Notes under the pieces: generated by a model
What the model was told of the DNA's origin: nothing
Seen by the model: only the letters and a program-made list of their open reading frames with translations
Databases searched by the model: none
Position numbers and translations under genes: made by a program
Assembly (NCBI RefSeq): GCF_018294505.1
Contig: NC_057808.1
Location: 358,596,696 to 358,660,695, forward strand
Reading direction: 5' to 3'
Source: Triticum aestivum
Taxonomy: Eukaryota > Streptophyta > Magnoliopsida > Poales > Poaceae
DNA length: 64,000 bases
Shown here: positions 1-11,870 of the stretch, in pieces
Numbering within the stretch: position 1 is the stretch's first letter
How the letters are laid out: every line of letters starts with the position of its first letter

Positions 1-935
1 ACTGTCTCCTTTGGGTATCCTATGAAGACACATTTCTCCGATTTGGGTTTGAGCTTATCAGGATGAATCTTTTTCACATAAGCATTGCAACCCCAAACTT
101 TAAGAAACGACAACTTTGGTTTCTTGCCAAACCATAGTTCATATGGTGTCGTCTCAACGGATTTAGATGGTGCCCTATTTAACGTGAATGCAGCTGTCTC
201 TAATGCATAACCCCAAAACGGTAGTGGTAAATCGGTAAGAGACATCATAGATTGCACCATATCTAATAAAGTACGGTTACGATGTTCGGAGACACCATTA
301 CGCTGTGGTGTTCCAGGTGGCGTGAGTTGCGAAACTATTCCGCATTGTTTCATATGAAGACCAAACTCATAACTCAAATATTCTCCTGCACGATCAGATC
401 GTAGAAACTTTATTTTCTTGCTATGATGATTTTCCACTTCACTCTGAAATTATATGAACTTTTCAAATGTTTCAGACTCATGTTTCATCAAGTAGATATA
501 CCCCTATCTGCTCAAATCATCTATGAAGGTCAGAAAATAACGGTACCCGCCGCGAGCCTCAACACTCATCGGATCGCATACATCAGTATGTATTATTTCC
601 AATAAGTCAGTCGCTCGCTCCATTGTTCTAGAGAACGGAGTCTTAGTCATCTTGCCCATAAGGCATGGTTCGCAAGCATCAAGTGATTCCAAAATCCCAT
701 CAGCATGGAGTTTCTTCATGCGCTTTACACCAATATGACCTAAACGGCAGTGCCACAAATAAGTTGCACTATCATTATTAACTTTGCATCTTTTGGCTTC
801 AATATTATGAATATGTGTATCACTACAACCGAGATCCAACAAACCATTTTTATTGGGTGTATGACCATAGAAGGTTTTATTCATGTAAAAAGAACACCAA
901 TTATTCTCTAACTTAAATGAATAACCGTATTGCAA
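1..935 (-). pseudogene. copia integrase fragment (GAG-pre-integrase plus catalytic core), broken
   Basis: The minus-strand reading from 935 shows the GAG-pre-integrase region with the HHCC zinc-binding pattern: WHCRLGHIG, then CEPCLMGKMTKTPF. The start of the catalytic core follows (IIHTDVCDPMS). An in-frame stop at about 504 interrupts the core after FIDDLSR; homology then continues with further frame breaks to base 1, where the family motif GYPKE is reached at the edge. Integrase would insert the element cDNA into host DNA. The copy is clearly a pseudogene and the reverse transcriptase downstream is outside the window. Confidence 0.85.
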
Positions 936-1000
936 TAAACATGATCAAATCATATTCATGCTCAACGCAAACACCAAATAACACTTATTTAGGTTCAACA

Positions 1001-1339
1001 CTAATCCCGAAAGTATAGGGAGTGTGCGATGATGATCATATCAATCTTGGAACTACTTCCAACATACATCGTCACCTCGCCCTTAACTAGTTTCTGTTCA
1101 TTCTGCAACGCCCGTTTCGAGTTACTACTCTTAGCAACAGAACCAGTATCAAATGCCGAGGGGTTGCTATAAACACTAGTAAAGTACACATCAATAACAT
1201 GTATATCCAATATACCTTTGTTCACTTTGCCATCCTTCTTATCCGCCAAGTATCTAGGGCAGTTCCACTTCCAGTGACCATTTCCTTTGCAGTAGAAGCA
1301 CTCAGTTTCAGGCTTGGGTCTAGCTTTGGGCTTCTTCAC
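1001..1339 (-). pseudogene. copia gag C-terminus (zinc knuckle) and start of protease
   Basis: The open stretch contains an intact CX2CX4HX4C zinc knuckle (CFYCKGNGHWKWNC), the nucleic-acid-binding motif of gag nucleocapsid. It is followed by a protease-like active site AFDTGS. The stretch ends at a stop at 1001 and is out of phase with neighbouring gag pieces, so the polyprotein is broken. The paralogous stretch at 10833-11261 differs at both motifs. Confidence 0.85.
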
Positions 1340-1553
1340 GGGAGCAGCAACTTGCTTGCCGTTCTTTTTGAAGTTCCCCTTCTTCTCTTTGCCCTTTTCT
1401 TGAAACCAGTGGTCTTGTCAACTATCAACACTTGATGCTTTTCTTGATTTCTACCTTCGTCGATTTCAGCATCACGAAGAGCTTGGGAATCGTTTCCGTT
1501 ATCCCTTGCATATTATAGTTCATCACGAAGTTCTAGTAACTTGGTGATAGTGA

Positions 1554-2019
1554 CTAGAGAACTCTGTCAATCACTATCTTATCTGGAAGATTAACTCCCA
1601 CTTGATTCAAGTGATTGTAGTACTCAGACATTCTGATCACATGCTCACTAGCTGAGCTATTATCCTCCATCTTGTAGGCAAAGTACTTGTCAAAGGTCTC
1701 ATACCTTTCGACATGGGCATGAGTCTGAAATACTAATTTAAACTCTTGGAACATCCATATGCTCCGTGGCGTTTTAAAAACGTCTTTGAAGCCCCGATTC
1801 TAAGCCGTAAAGCATGGTGCACTAAAATATCAAGTAGTCATCATATCGAGCTTGCCAAACGTTCATAACGTCTGCATTTGCTCCCGCAATCGGTCTGTCA
1901 CCTAGCGGTGCATCAAGGACATAATTCTTCTGTGCAGCAATGAGGATAATCCTCAGATCACGGATCCAATCCGCATCATTGCTACTAACTTCTTTCAACT
2001 TAGTTTTCTCTTGGAACAT
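1554..2019 (-). pseudogene. copia gag N-terminal fragments
   Basis: Two minus-strand open stretches (2019-1822, starting MFQEKTKLKEVSS, and 1754-1554, starting MFQEFKLVF) match the Angela-type gag capsid region, including a conserved HVERYET segment. They are separated by a frame break around 1760-1820. The leader between gag and the primer-binding site (2020-3266) holds no convincing coding sequence. Confidence 0.8.
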
Positions 2020-3266
2020 ATAAAAAAACAGGGGAGCTAAACGCGAGCTATTGATCTACAACATAGGTATGCTAATACTGCCAGGACTAAGTTCATGATA
2101 AGTTAAAGTTCAATTAATCATATTACTTAAGAACTCCCACTTAGATAGACATCCCTCTAATCATCTAAGTGATCACGTGATCCATATCAACTAAACCATG
2201 TCCGATCATCACGTGATATGGAGTAGTTTTCAATGGTGAACATCACTATGTTGATCATATCTACTATATGATTCACGCTCGACCTTTCGGTCTCAGTGTT
2301 CCGAGGCCATATCTGCATATGCTAGGCTCGTCAAGTTTAACCCGAGTATTCTGCGTGTGCAAAACTGGCTTGCACCCGTTGTATGTGAACGTAGAGCTTA
2401 TCACACCCGATCATCACGTGGTGTCTCAGCACGAAGAACTGTCGCAACGGTGCATACTCAGGGAGAACACTTGTACCTTGAAATTTAGTGAGAGATCATC
2501 TTATAATGCTACCGTCGAACTAAGCAAATAAGATGCATAAAGGATAAACATCACATGCAATCAATATAAGTGATATGATATGGCCATCATTATCATGTGC
2601 CTTTGATCTCCATCTCCAAAGCACCATCATGATCACCATCGTCACCGGTGCGACACCTTGATCTCCATCGTAGCATCGTTGTCGTCTCGCCAACTATTGC
2701 TTCTACGACTATCGCTACCGCTTAGTGATAAAGTAAAGCAATTACATGGCGATTGCATTTCATACAATAAAGTGACAACCATGTGGCTCCTGCCAGTTGC
2801 CGATAACTCTGTTACAAAACATGATCATCTCATACAATAAAATTTAGCATCATGTCTTGACCATATCACATTACAACATTCCCTGCAAAAACAAGTTAGA
2901 CGTCCTCTACTTTGTTGATGCAAGTTTTACGTGGCTGCTATGGGCTGAGCAAGAACCGTTCTTACCTACGCATCAAAACCACAATGATATTTCATCAAGT
3001 ATGTGTTGTTTTAACCTTCACAAGGACCGGGCGTAGCCACACTCAATTCAACTAAAGTTGGAGAAACTGACACCCGCCAGCCACCTATGTGCGAAGCATG
3101 TCGGTAGAACCAGTCTCGCGTAAGCGTACGCGTAATGTCGGTTCGGGCCGCTTCATCCAACAATACCGCCGAATCAAAGTATGACATGTCGGTAAGAAGT
3201 ATGACTTGTATCGCCCACAACTCACTTGTGTTCTACTCGTGCATATAACATCTACGCATAAACCTG

Positions 3267-3278
3267 GCTCGGATGCCA
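3267..3278 (-). other. tRNA-iMet-type primer-binding site of copia element 1
   Basis: On the minus strand, one base after the 5' LTR end, the sequence TGGCATCCGAGC resembles the plant initiator-Met primer site TGGTATCAGAGC (two differences). This fixes the adjoining LTR as the 5' LTR and the element as minus strand. Confidence 0.8.
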
Positions 3279-3279
3279 C

Positions 3280-4997
3280 TGTTGGGGAACGTAGTAATTT
3301 CAAAAAAAATCTACGCACACGCAAGATCATGGTGATGCATAGCAACGAGAGGGGAGAGTGTCGTCCACGTACCCTCGTAGACCGTAAGCGGAAGCGTTAT
3401 GACAACGCGGTTGATGTAGTCGTACGTCTTCACGATCCGACCGATCCAAGTACCAAACACACGGCACCTCCGAATTCAGCACACGTTCAGCTCGGTGACG
3501 TCCCACGAACTCACGATCCAGCAGAGCTTCAAGGGAGAGTTCCATCAGCACGACGGTGTGATGACGGTGATGATGATGCTACTGATGCAGGGCTTCGCCT
3601 AAGCACCGCTACGATATGACCGAGGTGGATTATGGTGGAGGGGGGCACCGCACACGGCTAAAGATCAACTGATCAACTTGTGTGTCTCTGGGCTGCCCCC
3701 CTCCCCCGTATATAAAGGAGTGGAGGAGGGGGAGGGCCGTCCCTCTACTATGGCGCGCCCTGGGGAATCCTACTCCTAGGATTCCCCCCTTCCAAGTAGT
3801 AGGAGTAGGAGAGAAGGAAGGGGAAGAGAGAAGAGAAGGAAGGAGGGGGCGCCGCCCCTCCCCCTAGTCCAATTCGGACTAGGCCTTGGGGGGGCGGCCT
3901 GCCTCTCTCTCTCTCCCCTAAAGCCCAATAAGGCCCATATACTCCCCGGCGAATTCCCGTAACTCTCCGGTACTCCGATAAATAGCCGAACCACTCAGAA
4001 CCTTTCCGGTGTCCGAATATAGCCTTCCAATATATCGATCCTTCCGTCTCGAACAATTCAAGACTCCTCGTCATGTACCTGGTCTCATCCGGGACTCCGA
4101 ACAACCTTCGGTACATCAAAACACAAAAACTCATATTACCAATCGTCACCGAACGTTAAGCGTGCGGACCCTACGGGTTCGAGAACTATGTAGACATGAC
4201 CGAGACTTGTTTCCGGTCAATGACCAATAGCGGAACCTGGATGCTCATATTGGCTCCTACATATTCTACGAAGATCTTTATCAGTCAAACCGCATAACAA
4301 CATACGTTGTTCCCTTTGTCATTGGTATGTTACTTGCCCGAGATTCGATCGTCGGTATCTCAATACCTAGTTCAATCTCGTTACCGGCAAGTCTCTTTAC
4401 TCGTTCCATAATTCATCATCCCGCAACTAACTCATTAGTTACATTGCTTGCAAGGCTTATAGTGATGTGCATTACCGAGAGGGCCCAGAGATACCTCTCC
4501 GATACTCGGAGTGACAAATCCTAATCTTGATCTATGCCAACCCAACAAACACCTTCAGAGACACCTGTAGAGCATCTTTATAATCACCCAGTTACGTTGT
4601 GACGTTTGATAGCACACAAGGTGTTCCTCCGGTATTCGGGAGTTGCATAATCTCATAGTCATAGGAACATGTATAAGTCATGAAGAAAGCAATAGCAACA
4701 TACTAAACGATCACGTGCTAAGCTAACGGAATGGGTCAAGTCAATCACATCATTCTCTAATGATGTGATCCCGTTAATCAAATGACAACTCATGTCTATG
4801 GCTAGGAAACTTAACCATCTTTGATTCAACGAGCTAGTCAAGTAGAGGCATACTAGTGACACTTTGTTTGTTTATGTATTCACACATGTACTAAGTTTCC
4901 GGTTAATACAATTCTAGCATGAATAATAAACATTTATCATGATATAAGGAAATATAAATAACAACTTTATTATTTCCTCTAGGGCATATTTCCTTCA
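3280..4997 (-). repeat. 5' LTR of copia element 1
   Basis: On the plus strand it runs from TGTTGGGGAACGTAG to CATATTTCCTTCA (1718 bp), so the minus-strand LTR starts TG and ends CA. It matches the other copies at 13119-14841 and 37749-39460 along its length. A minus-strand TATA-like motif (CTTTATATACG) lies at about 3706-3716, the likely transcription start area. ORFs within it are chance. Confidence 0.9.
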
Positions 4998-5132
4998 ATT
5001 CGGACACCGGGTGAGTTCCGAGAGGTACTGGATAATTATCGGAGTGCCAGAGGGTTATCGGAACCCCCTAGGGGTACTAATGGGCCTCAATGGGCCTTAG
5101 TGGGAAGAGAGGAAGGGCCAAAAGGGGTTGGC

Positions 5133-6630
5133 TGATACGTCTCCGTCGTATCTATAATTTTTGATTGTTCCATGCCAATATTATACAACTTTCACATAGT
5201 TTTTGCAACTATTTATACTATTTTTGGGACTAACATATTGATCCAGTGCCCAGTGCCAGTTCCTGTTTGTTGCATGTTTTTTGTTTCGCAGAAAATCCAT
5301 ATCAAACGGAATAAAAACTGACAGAGATTTTTTTTGGAATATTTATGAATTTTGGGAAGTGGAATCATCGCGAGACGATGCCCGAGGGGGCCACGAGGCA
5401 GGGGGAGGCGCGCCCCTGACCCTCGTGGACACCCCATAAGGTGGTTGGAGCCCTTCTTTCGCCGCAAGAAAGCTAATTTCCGGATAGAGATCGTGTCCAA
5501 AATTCAGCCTAATCGGAGTTACGGATCTCCGGTTTTAAAAGAAACGGTGAAAGGCCACATCTGGGAGCGCAGAAACAAAGAGAGACAGAGAGACAGATCC
5601 AATCTCGGAGGGGCTCTCGCCCCTCCCACGCCATGGAGACCATGTACCAGAAGGGAAACCCTTCTCCCATCTAGGGAGAAGGTCAAGGAAGAAGAAGAAG
5701 GAGGGGAGCTCTCTCCCCCTCGCTTCCGGTGGCACCGGAACGCCGCCGGGGCCATCATCATCACCGCCATCTACACCAACAACTTCACCGCCATCATCAC
5801 CAACTCTTCCCCCCTCTATGCAGCGGTGTAACTACTCTTTTACCCACTGTAATCTCTACTTAAACATGGTGCTCGACGCCATATATTATTTCCCAATGAT
5901 GTATGGCTATCCTATGATGTTTGAGTAGATCCGTTTTGTCCTATGGGTTAATTGATGATCGTGATTGGTTTGAGTTGCATGTTTTATTATTGGTGTTGTC
6001 CTATGGTGCTCTCCGTGTCGCGCAAGCGTGAGGGATTCCCGCTGTAGGGTGTTGCAATATGTTCATGATTCGCTTATAGTGGGTTGCGTGAGTGACTGAA
6101 ACACAAACCCGATAAGGGGGTTGTTGCGTATGGGATAAAGAGGATTTGATGCTTTAATGCTATGGTTGGGTTTTACCTTAATGATCTTTAGTAGTTGCGG
6201 ATGCTTGCTAGAGTTCCAATCATAAGTGCATATGATCCAAGATGAGAAAGTATGTTAGCTTATGCCTCTCCCTCAAATAAAATTGCAATATGATTACCAG
6301 TCTAGTTATCGATTGCCTATAGGGACAAATAACTTTCTCGTGACAACAAGCTCTCTACTAAAACTAACTTAGTTGTGTCTTCATCTAAACAGCCCCTACT
6401 TTTTGTTTACGCGCTCTTTATTTTCTTGCAAACCTATCCAAAAACACCTACAAAGTACTTCTAGTTTCATACTTGTTCTAGGTAAAGCGAACGTTAAGCG
6501 TGCGTAGAGTTGTATCGGTGGTCGATAGAACTTGAGAGGATATTTGTTCTACCTTTAGCTCCTCGTTGGGTTCGACACTCTTACTTATCAAAAGAGGCTA
6601 CAATTGATCCCCTATACTTGTGGGTTACCA
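5133..6630 (+). repeat. solo LTR of a Ty3/gypsy element (Fatima-like)
   Basis: The sequence begins TGATACGTCTCCGTCG and ends CTATACTTGTGGGTTACCA, the terminal sequences I associate with the Triticeae Fatima-type gypsy LTR (usually ending GGGTTATCA). No internal retrotransposon sequence flanks it on either side; the copia LTR resumes directly. Flanks TTGGC and CTTGC are not a clean 5-bp duplication. The family name is from memory; the gypsy LTR call itself is firm. Confidence 0.75.
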
Positions 6631-7138
6631 CTTGCCGTCCCCCCCCCCTTGGGTCCGAATTGGACTAGGGGAAGGGGCGGTGCCCCCCTTTCCTTCCCTC
6701 CCCCCTCTTCCTTCCTTCTTCCCCTATTCCTTAGGTGGAAACCTACTAGGACTTGGAGTCCTAGTAGGATTCCCCTCTCCTGGCGCGCCCTAGGAGGGTC
6801 GGCCAGCCTCCCCTCCCCTCCTTTATATACGGAGGCAGGGGGCACCCTAGAACACACAAGTTTCTCTTAACCGTGTGCGGTGCCCCCTCCACAGTTACAC
6901 ACCTCGGTCATATCATCGTAGTGCTTAGGCGAAGCCCTGCAACCGTAACTTCATCATCACCGTCGCCACGCCGTCGTGCTGACGGAACTCTCCCTCGTCC
7001 TCAACTGGATCAAGAGATTGAGGGTCGTCATCGAGCTAAACGTGTGCTGAACGCGGAGGTGCCATACGTTGAGTACTAGGATCGGTTGGATCGCGAAGAT
7101 GTTCGACTACATCAACCGCGTTACTAAACGCTTCCGCT

Positions 7139-8019
7139 TGTTGGGGAACGTAGTAACATACCGATCGTCACCGAACGTTAAGCGTGCGGACCCTATGGGT
7201 TCGAGAACTATGTAGACATGACCCAAACACGTTTCTAGTCAATAACCAATAGCGGAACCTGGATGCTCATATTGGCTCCCACATATTCTACGAAGATCTT
7301 TATCGGTCAAACCGCATAACAACATACGTTGTTCCTTTTGTCATCGGTATGTTACTTACCCGAGATTCGATCGTCGGTATCTCAATACCTAGTTCAATCT
7401 CGTTACCGGCAAGTCTCTTTACTTGTTCCGTAATGCATCATCCCGAAACTAACTCATTAGTCACATTGCTTGCAAGGCTTATAGTGATGTGCATTACCGA
7501 GAGGGCCCAGAGATACCTCTCCGCCAATCGGAGTGACAAATCCTAATCTTGATCTATGCCAACTCAACAAGTACCATCGGAGACACCTGTAGAGCACCTT
7601 TATAATCACCCAGTTACGTTGTGACGTTTGGTAGCACACAAAGTGTTCCTCCGGTATTCAGGAGTTGCATAATTTCATAGTCATAGGAACATGTATAAGT
7701 CATGAAGAAAGCAATAGCAACATACTAAATGATCAAGTGCTAAGCTAACGGAATGGGTCAAGTCAATCACATCATTCTCTAATGATGTGACCCCGTTAAT
7801 CAAATGACAACTCATGTCTATGGCTAGGAAACTTAACCATCTTTGATTCAACGAGCTAATCAAGTAGAGGCATACTAGTGACACTCTGTTTGTCTATGTA
7901 TTCACACATGTACTAAGTTTCCGGTTAATACAATTCTAGCATGAATAATAAACATTTATCATGATATAAGGAAATATAAATAACAACTTTATTATTGCCT
8001 CTAGGGCATATTTCCTTCA
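7139..8019 (-). repeat. 3' LTR of copia element 2, internally deleted
   Basis: It has the same ends as the 5' LTR but is 881 bp instead of 1723 bp. After TGTTGGGGAACGTAGTAA it jumps directly to sequence equivalent to about 13980 in the 5' LTR (ATACCGATCG). The deleted part covers the TATA-like region and the gene-proximal end. Confidence 0.9.
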
Positions 8020-8479
8020 GTCTCCCACGTGCACTAGAGTCAATAATCTAGTTCACATCGCCATGTGATTTAACACCAATAGTTCACATCACCATGTGAT
8101 TAATATCCATAGTTCACATCGCCATGTGGCCAACACTCAAAGGGTTTACTAGAGTCAGTAATCTAGTTCACATCGCCATGTGATTAACACCCAAAGAGTA
8201 CTAAGGTGTGATCATGTTTTGCTTGTGAGAGAAGTTTAGTCAACGGGTCTGCCAAATTCAGACCCGTATGTATTTTGCAAATTTCTATGTCTACAATGCT
8301 CTGTACGGAGCTACTTTAGCTAATTGCTCCCACTTTCAATATGTATCCAGATTGAGACTTAGAGTCATCTGGATCAGTGTCAAAACTTGCATCGACGTAA
8401 CCCTTTACGACGAACCTTTTGTCACCTCCATAATGGAGAAACATGTCCATATTCCACTAAGGATAATTTTGACCGCTGT

Positions 8480-9490
8480 TCAGTGATCTACTCCTAGATC
8501 ACTATTGTATTCCCTTGCCAAACTCAGTGTAGGGTATACAATAGATCTGGTACACAGCATGGCATACTTTATTGAACCTATGGCTGAGGCATAGGGAATG
8601 ACTTTCATTCTCTTTCTATCTTCTGCCGTGGTCGGGCTTTGAGTCGTACTCAATTTCACACCTTGTAACACAGGCAAGAACTCTTTCTTTGATTGTTCCA
8701 TTTTGAACTACTTCAAAATCTTGTCAAGGTATGTACTCATTGAAAAAACTTATCAAGCGTCTTGATCTATCTCTATAGATCTTGATGCTCAATATGTAAG
8801 CAGCTTCGCCGAGGTCTTTCTTTGAAAAAACTCCTTTCAAATACTCCTTTATGCTTTCCAGAAAATTCTACATTATTTCCGATCAACAATATGTCATTCA
8901 CATATACTTATCAGAAATGATGTAGTGCTCCCACTCACTTTCTTGTAAATACAGGCTTCACCGCAAGTCTGTATAAAACTATATTCTTTGATCAACTCAT
9001 CAAAGCGTATCTTCCAACTCCGAGATGCTTGCACCAGTCCATAAATGGATCGCTGGAGCTTGCACATTTTGTTAGCACCTTTAGGATCGACAAAACCTTC
9101 TAGTTGCATGATATACAACTCTTCTTTAAGAAATCCATTAAGGAATGTAGTTTTGACATTCATTTGCCAGATTTCATAAAATGTGGCAATTTGCTAACAT
9201 GATTCGGACAGACTTAAGCATCGCTACGAGTGAGAAAATCTCATCGTAGTCAACACCTTGAACTTGTCGAAAACCTTTTGCGACAATTCGAGTTTTGTAG
9301 ATAGTAACACTACTATCAACATCCGTCTTCCTCTTGAAGATCCATTTATTCTTAATGGCTCACCGATCATCGGGCAAGTCAATCAAAGACCATACTTTGT
9401 TCTCATACATGGATCCTATCTCAGATTTCATGGCCTCAAACCATTTCACGGAATCTGGGTTCATCATCGCTTCCTCATAGTTTGCAGGTT
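8480..9490 (-). pseudogene. copia reverse transcriptase, broken, catalytic motif changed
   Basis: Read on the minus strand, the RVT_2 (copia RT) domain is recognisable from EAMMNP at about 9475, through RIVAKGFRQVQGVDY, a segment with TTFLNGFLKEELY (9163-8894) and the C-terminal part (8701-8480). The polymerase motif at about 8888-8908 reads YVNDILLIG where copia RT has YVDD, so one of the two catalytic aspartates is replaced by Asn. In-frame stops and frameshifts occur at several places. RNase H sequence would follow at 8030-8480 but is badly decayed. Confidence 0.85.
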
Positions 9491-9845
9491 CGTCATGGTC
9501 TAGTAACATGACTTCCAGAACAGGATTACCGTACCACTCTGGTGCGGATCTTACTCTGGTTGACCTACGAGGTTCGGTAGAAACTTGATCTGAAGTTTCA
9601 TGATCATCATCATTAACTTCCTCACTAATTCATGTAGGCATCACTGGAACTGATTTCAGTGATGAGCTACTTTTCAATTCGAGAGAAGGTACAATTACCT
9701 CATCAAGTTCTACTTTTCTCCCACTCACTTCTTTCGAGAGAAGCTACTTCTCTAGAAAGGATCCATTCTCAGCAACGAATATCTTGCCTTCAGATCTGTG
9801 ATAGAAGGTGTACCCAATAGTTTCTTTTGGGTATCCTATGAAGAT

Positions 9846-10767
9846 TTACTTCTCCGGTTTGGGTTCGAGCTTATCATGTTGAAACTTTTTCACATAAGCA
9901 TCGCAGTCCCAAACTTTAAGAAACGACAGCTTAGGTTTGTCGCCAAACCACAGTTCATACGGTGTCATTTCCACGGATTTAGATGGTGCCCTATTTAACG
10001 TGAATGTAGCTATCTCTAATGCATAACCCCAAAACGATAGTGGTAGATCGGTAAGAGACATCATAGATCGCACCATATCTAATAAAGTACGGTTACGATG
10101 TTCGGACACACCATTACACTGTGGTGTTCCAGGTGGCGTGAGTAGTGAAACTATTTCACATTGTTTTAACTGAAGGCGAAACTCGTAACTCAAATATTTT
10201 ACCTCTGCGATCATATCGTAGAAACTTTATTTTCTTGTTACGATGATTCTCCACTTCACTCTGAAATTCTTTGAACTTTTCAAATGTTTCAGACTTGTGT
10301 TTTATCAAGTAGATATACCCATATCTGCTCAAATCATCTGTGAAGGTTAGAAAATAATGATACTTGCTGTGAGCCTTAACACTCATCGGACCACATACAT
10401 CAGTATGTATTATTTCCAATAAATCAGTTGCTCGCTCCATTGTTCCGGACAACGGAGTCTTAGTCATCTTGCCCATGAGGCATGGTTCGCAAGCATCAAA
10501 TGATTCATAATCAACTGATTTCAAAAGTCCATCAGCATGGAATTTCTTCATGCGCTTTACACCAATATGACCTAAACGGCAGTGCCACAAATAAGTTGCA
10601 CTATCATTATTAACTTTGCATCTTTTGGCTTCAATATTATGAATATGTGTATCACTACGATCGAGATCCAACGAACCATTTTCATTCGGTGTATGACCAT
10701 AGAAGGTTTTATTCATATAAACAGAACAACAATTATTCTCTAACTTAAATGAATAACCGTATTGCAA
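9846..10767 (-). pseudogene. copia integrase, two overlapping frame pieces
   Basis: From 10767 the GAG-pre-integrase HHCC motif (WHCRLGHIG, CEPCLMGKM) leads into the integrase core with IIHTDVCGPM (first Asp). The second Asp lies in LRYDRRGK. A frame break around 10200 moves the rest to another frame (10214-9846), which holds GTPQCNGVSEHRNRT with the catalytic Glu and the conserved C-terminal part ending in KPKLSFLKVWDCDAY. The catalytic residues survive but the frame does not. Confidence 0.85.
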
Positions 10768-10832
10768 TAAACATGATCAAATCATATTCATGCTCGACGC
10801 AAACACCAAATAACACTTATTTAGGTTCAACA

Positions 10833-11261
10833 CTAATCCCGAAAGTATAGGGAGTGTGCGATGATGATCATATCAATCTTGGAACTACTTCCAACACACA
10901 TCGTCACCTCGCCCTTAACTAGTTTCTGTTCATTCTGCAACTCCCGTTTCGAGTTACTACTCTTAGCAACTGAACTAGTATCAAATACTGAGGGGTTGCT
11001 ATAAACACTAGTAAAGTACACATCAATAACATGTATATCAAATATACCTTTGTTTACTTTGCCATCCTTCTTATCCGCCAAATACTTGGGGTAGTTCCGC
11101 TTCCAGTGACCAGTCCCTTTGCAGTAGAAGCACTTAGTCTCAGGCTTAGGTCCAGACTTGGGCTTCTTCACTTGAGCAGCAATTTGCTTGTCGTTCTTCT
11201 TGAAGTTCCCCTTCTTGCCTTTGTCCTTTTTCTTGAAACTAGTGGTCTTTTCAACCATCAA
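10833..11261 (-). pseudogene. copia gag zinc knuckle and protease start, both altered
   Basis: The nucleocapsid motif reads CFYCKGTGHWKRNY: the last zinc-binding Cys of CX2CX4HX4C is Tyr. The protease-like active site reads VFDTSS, with Ser in place of the Gly of D-T-G. Otherwise the stretch matches 1001-1339. Both changes are expected to abolish function. Confidence 0.85.
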
Positions 11262-11439
11262 AACTTGATGTTTTTCTTGATTTCTACCTTCGCCGATTTT
11301 AGCATCGCGAAGAGCTTGGGAATTGTTTTCGTCATCCCTTGCATATTATAGTTCATCACGAAGTTCTAGTAACTTGGTGAGAGTGACTAGAGAACTTTGT
11401 CAATTACTATCTTATCTGGAAGATTAACTCCCACTTGAT

Positions 11440-11870
11440 TCAAACAATTGTAGTACCCAGACAATCTGAGCACATGCTCACTGGTTGAGCTATTCTCCTC
11501 CATCTTGTAGGCAAAGTACTGTCAGAGGTCTCATACCTCTCGACACGGGCATGAGTATGAAATACCAGTTTCAACTCTTGGAACATCTGATATGCGTCGT
11601 GGCGTTCAAAACATTTTTGAAGTCCCGATTCTAAGCTGTAAAGCATGATGCACTAAACTATCAAGTAGTCATCATACCGAGCTTTTGTCAAAACGTTCAT
11701 AACGTCTGCATGTGCTCCTGCAATAGTTCTGTCACCTAGCGGTGCATCAAGGACATAATACTTCTGTGCAGCAATGAGGATAATCCTCAGATCACGGAGC
11801 TAGTCTGCATCTTTGCTACTAACATCTTTCAACTTATATTTCTCTAGGAACATAAAAAATAAATGGGGAG
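11440..11870 (-). pseudogene. copia gag capsid fragments
   Basis: A minus-strand piece (11646-11440) starts MLYSLESGLQKCFE and contains RVERYETSD before a frameshift into a non-homologous tail. The N-terminal part (11870 to about 11650) is recognisable only through homology to 2019-1822. The leader from 11880 to 13105 has no convincing coding sequence. Confidence 0.75.

Larger units (their letters stand above)
1..4997 (-). mobile_element. Ty1/copia retrotransposon 1 (Angela/WIS/BARE-1 group), cut by the left window edge
   Basis: A minus-strand element. Its 5' LTR lies at 3280-4997, its primer-binding site at 3267-3278, then an untranslated leader (about 3266 down to 2020), gag, zinc knuckle/protease and integrase down to base 1. 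Reverse transcriptase, RNase H and the 3' LTR lie outside the window. The order gag-PR-IN is the copia order. The internal part is closely similar to 9830-13118 of the second copia element, so both belong to one subfamily, but they sit at different insertion sites. The right flank begins ATTCG (4998-5002), the expected target-site duplication, whose partner is off-window. All reading frames are broken. The family name rests on remembered LTR sequence (minus-strand start TGAAGGAAATATGCCC). Confidence 0.9.

Noticed and set aside
3682..4149. ORFs inside copia LTRs (also 5352-5831, 6604-6870 and 13455-13972)
   Set aside because: They lie in LTR sequence that is repeated elsewhere in the window without conserved frames.
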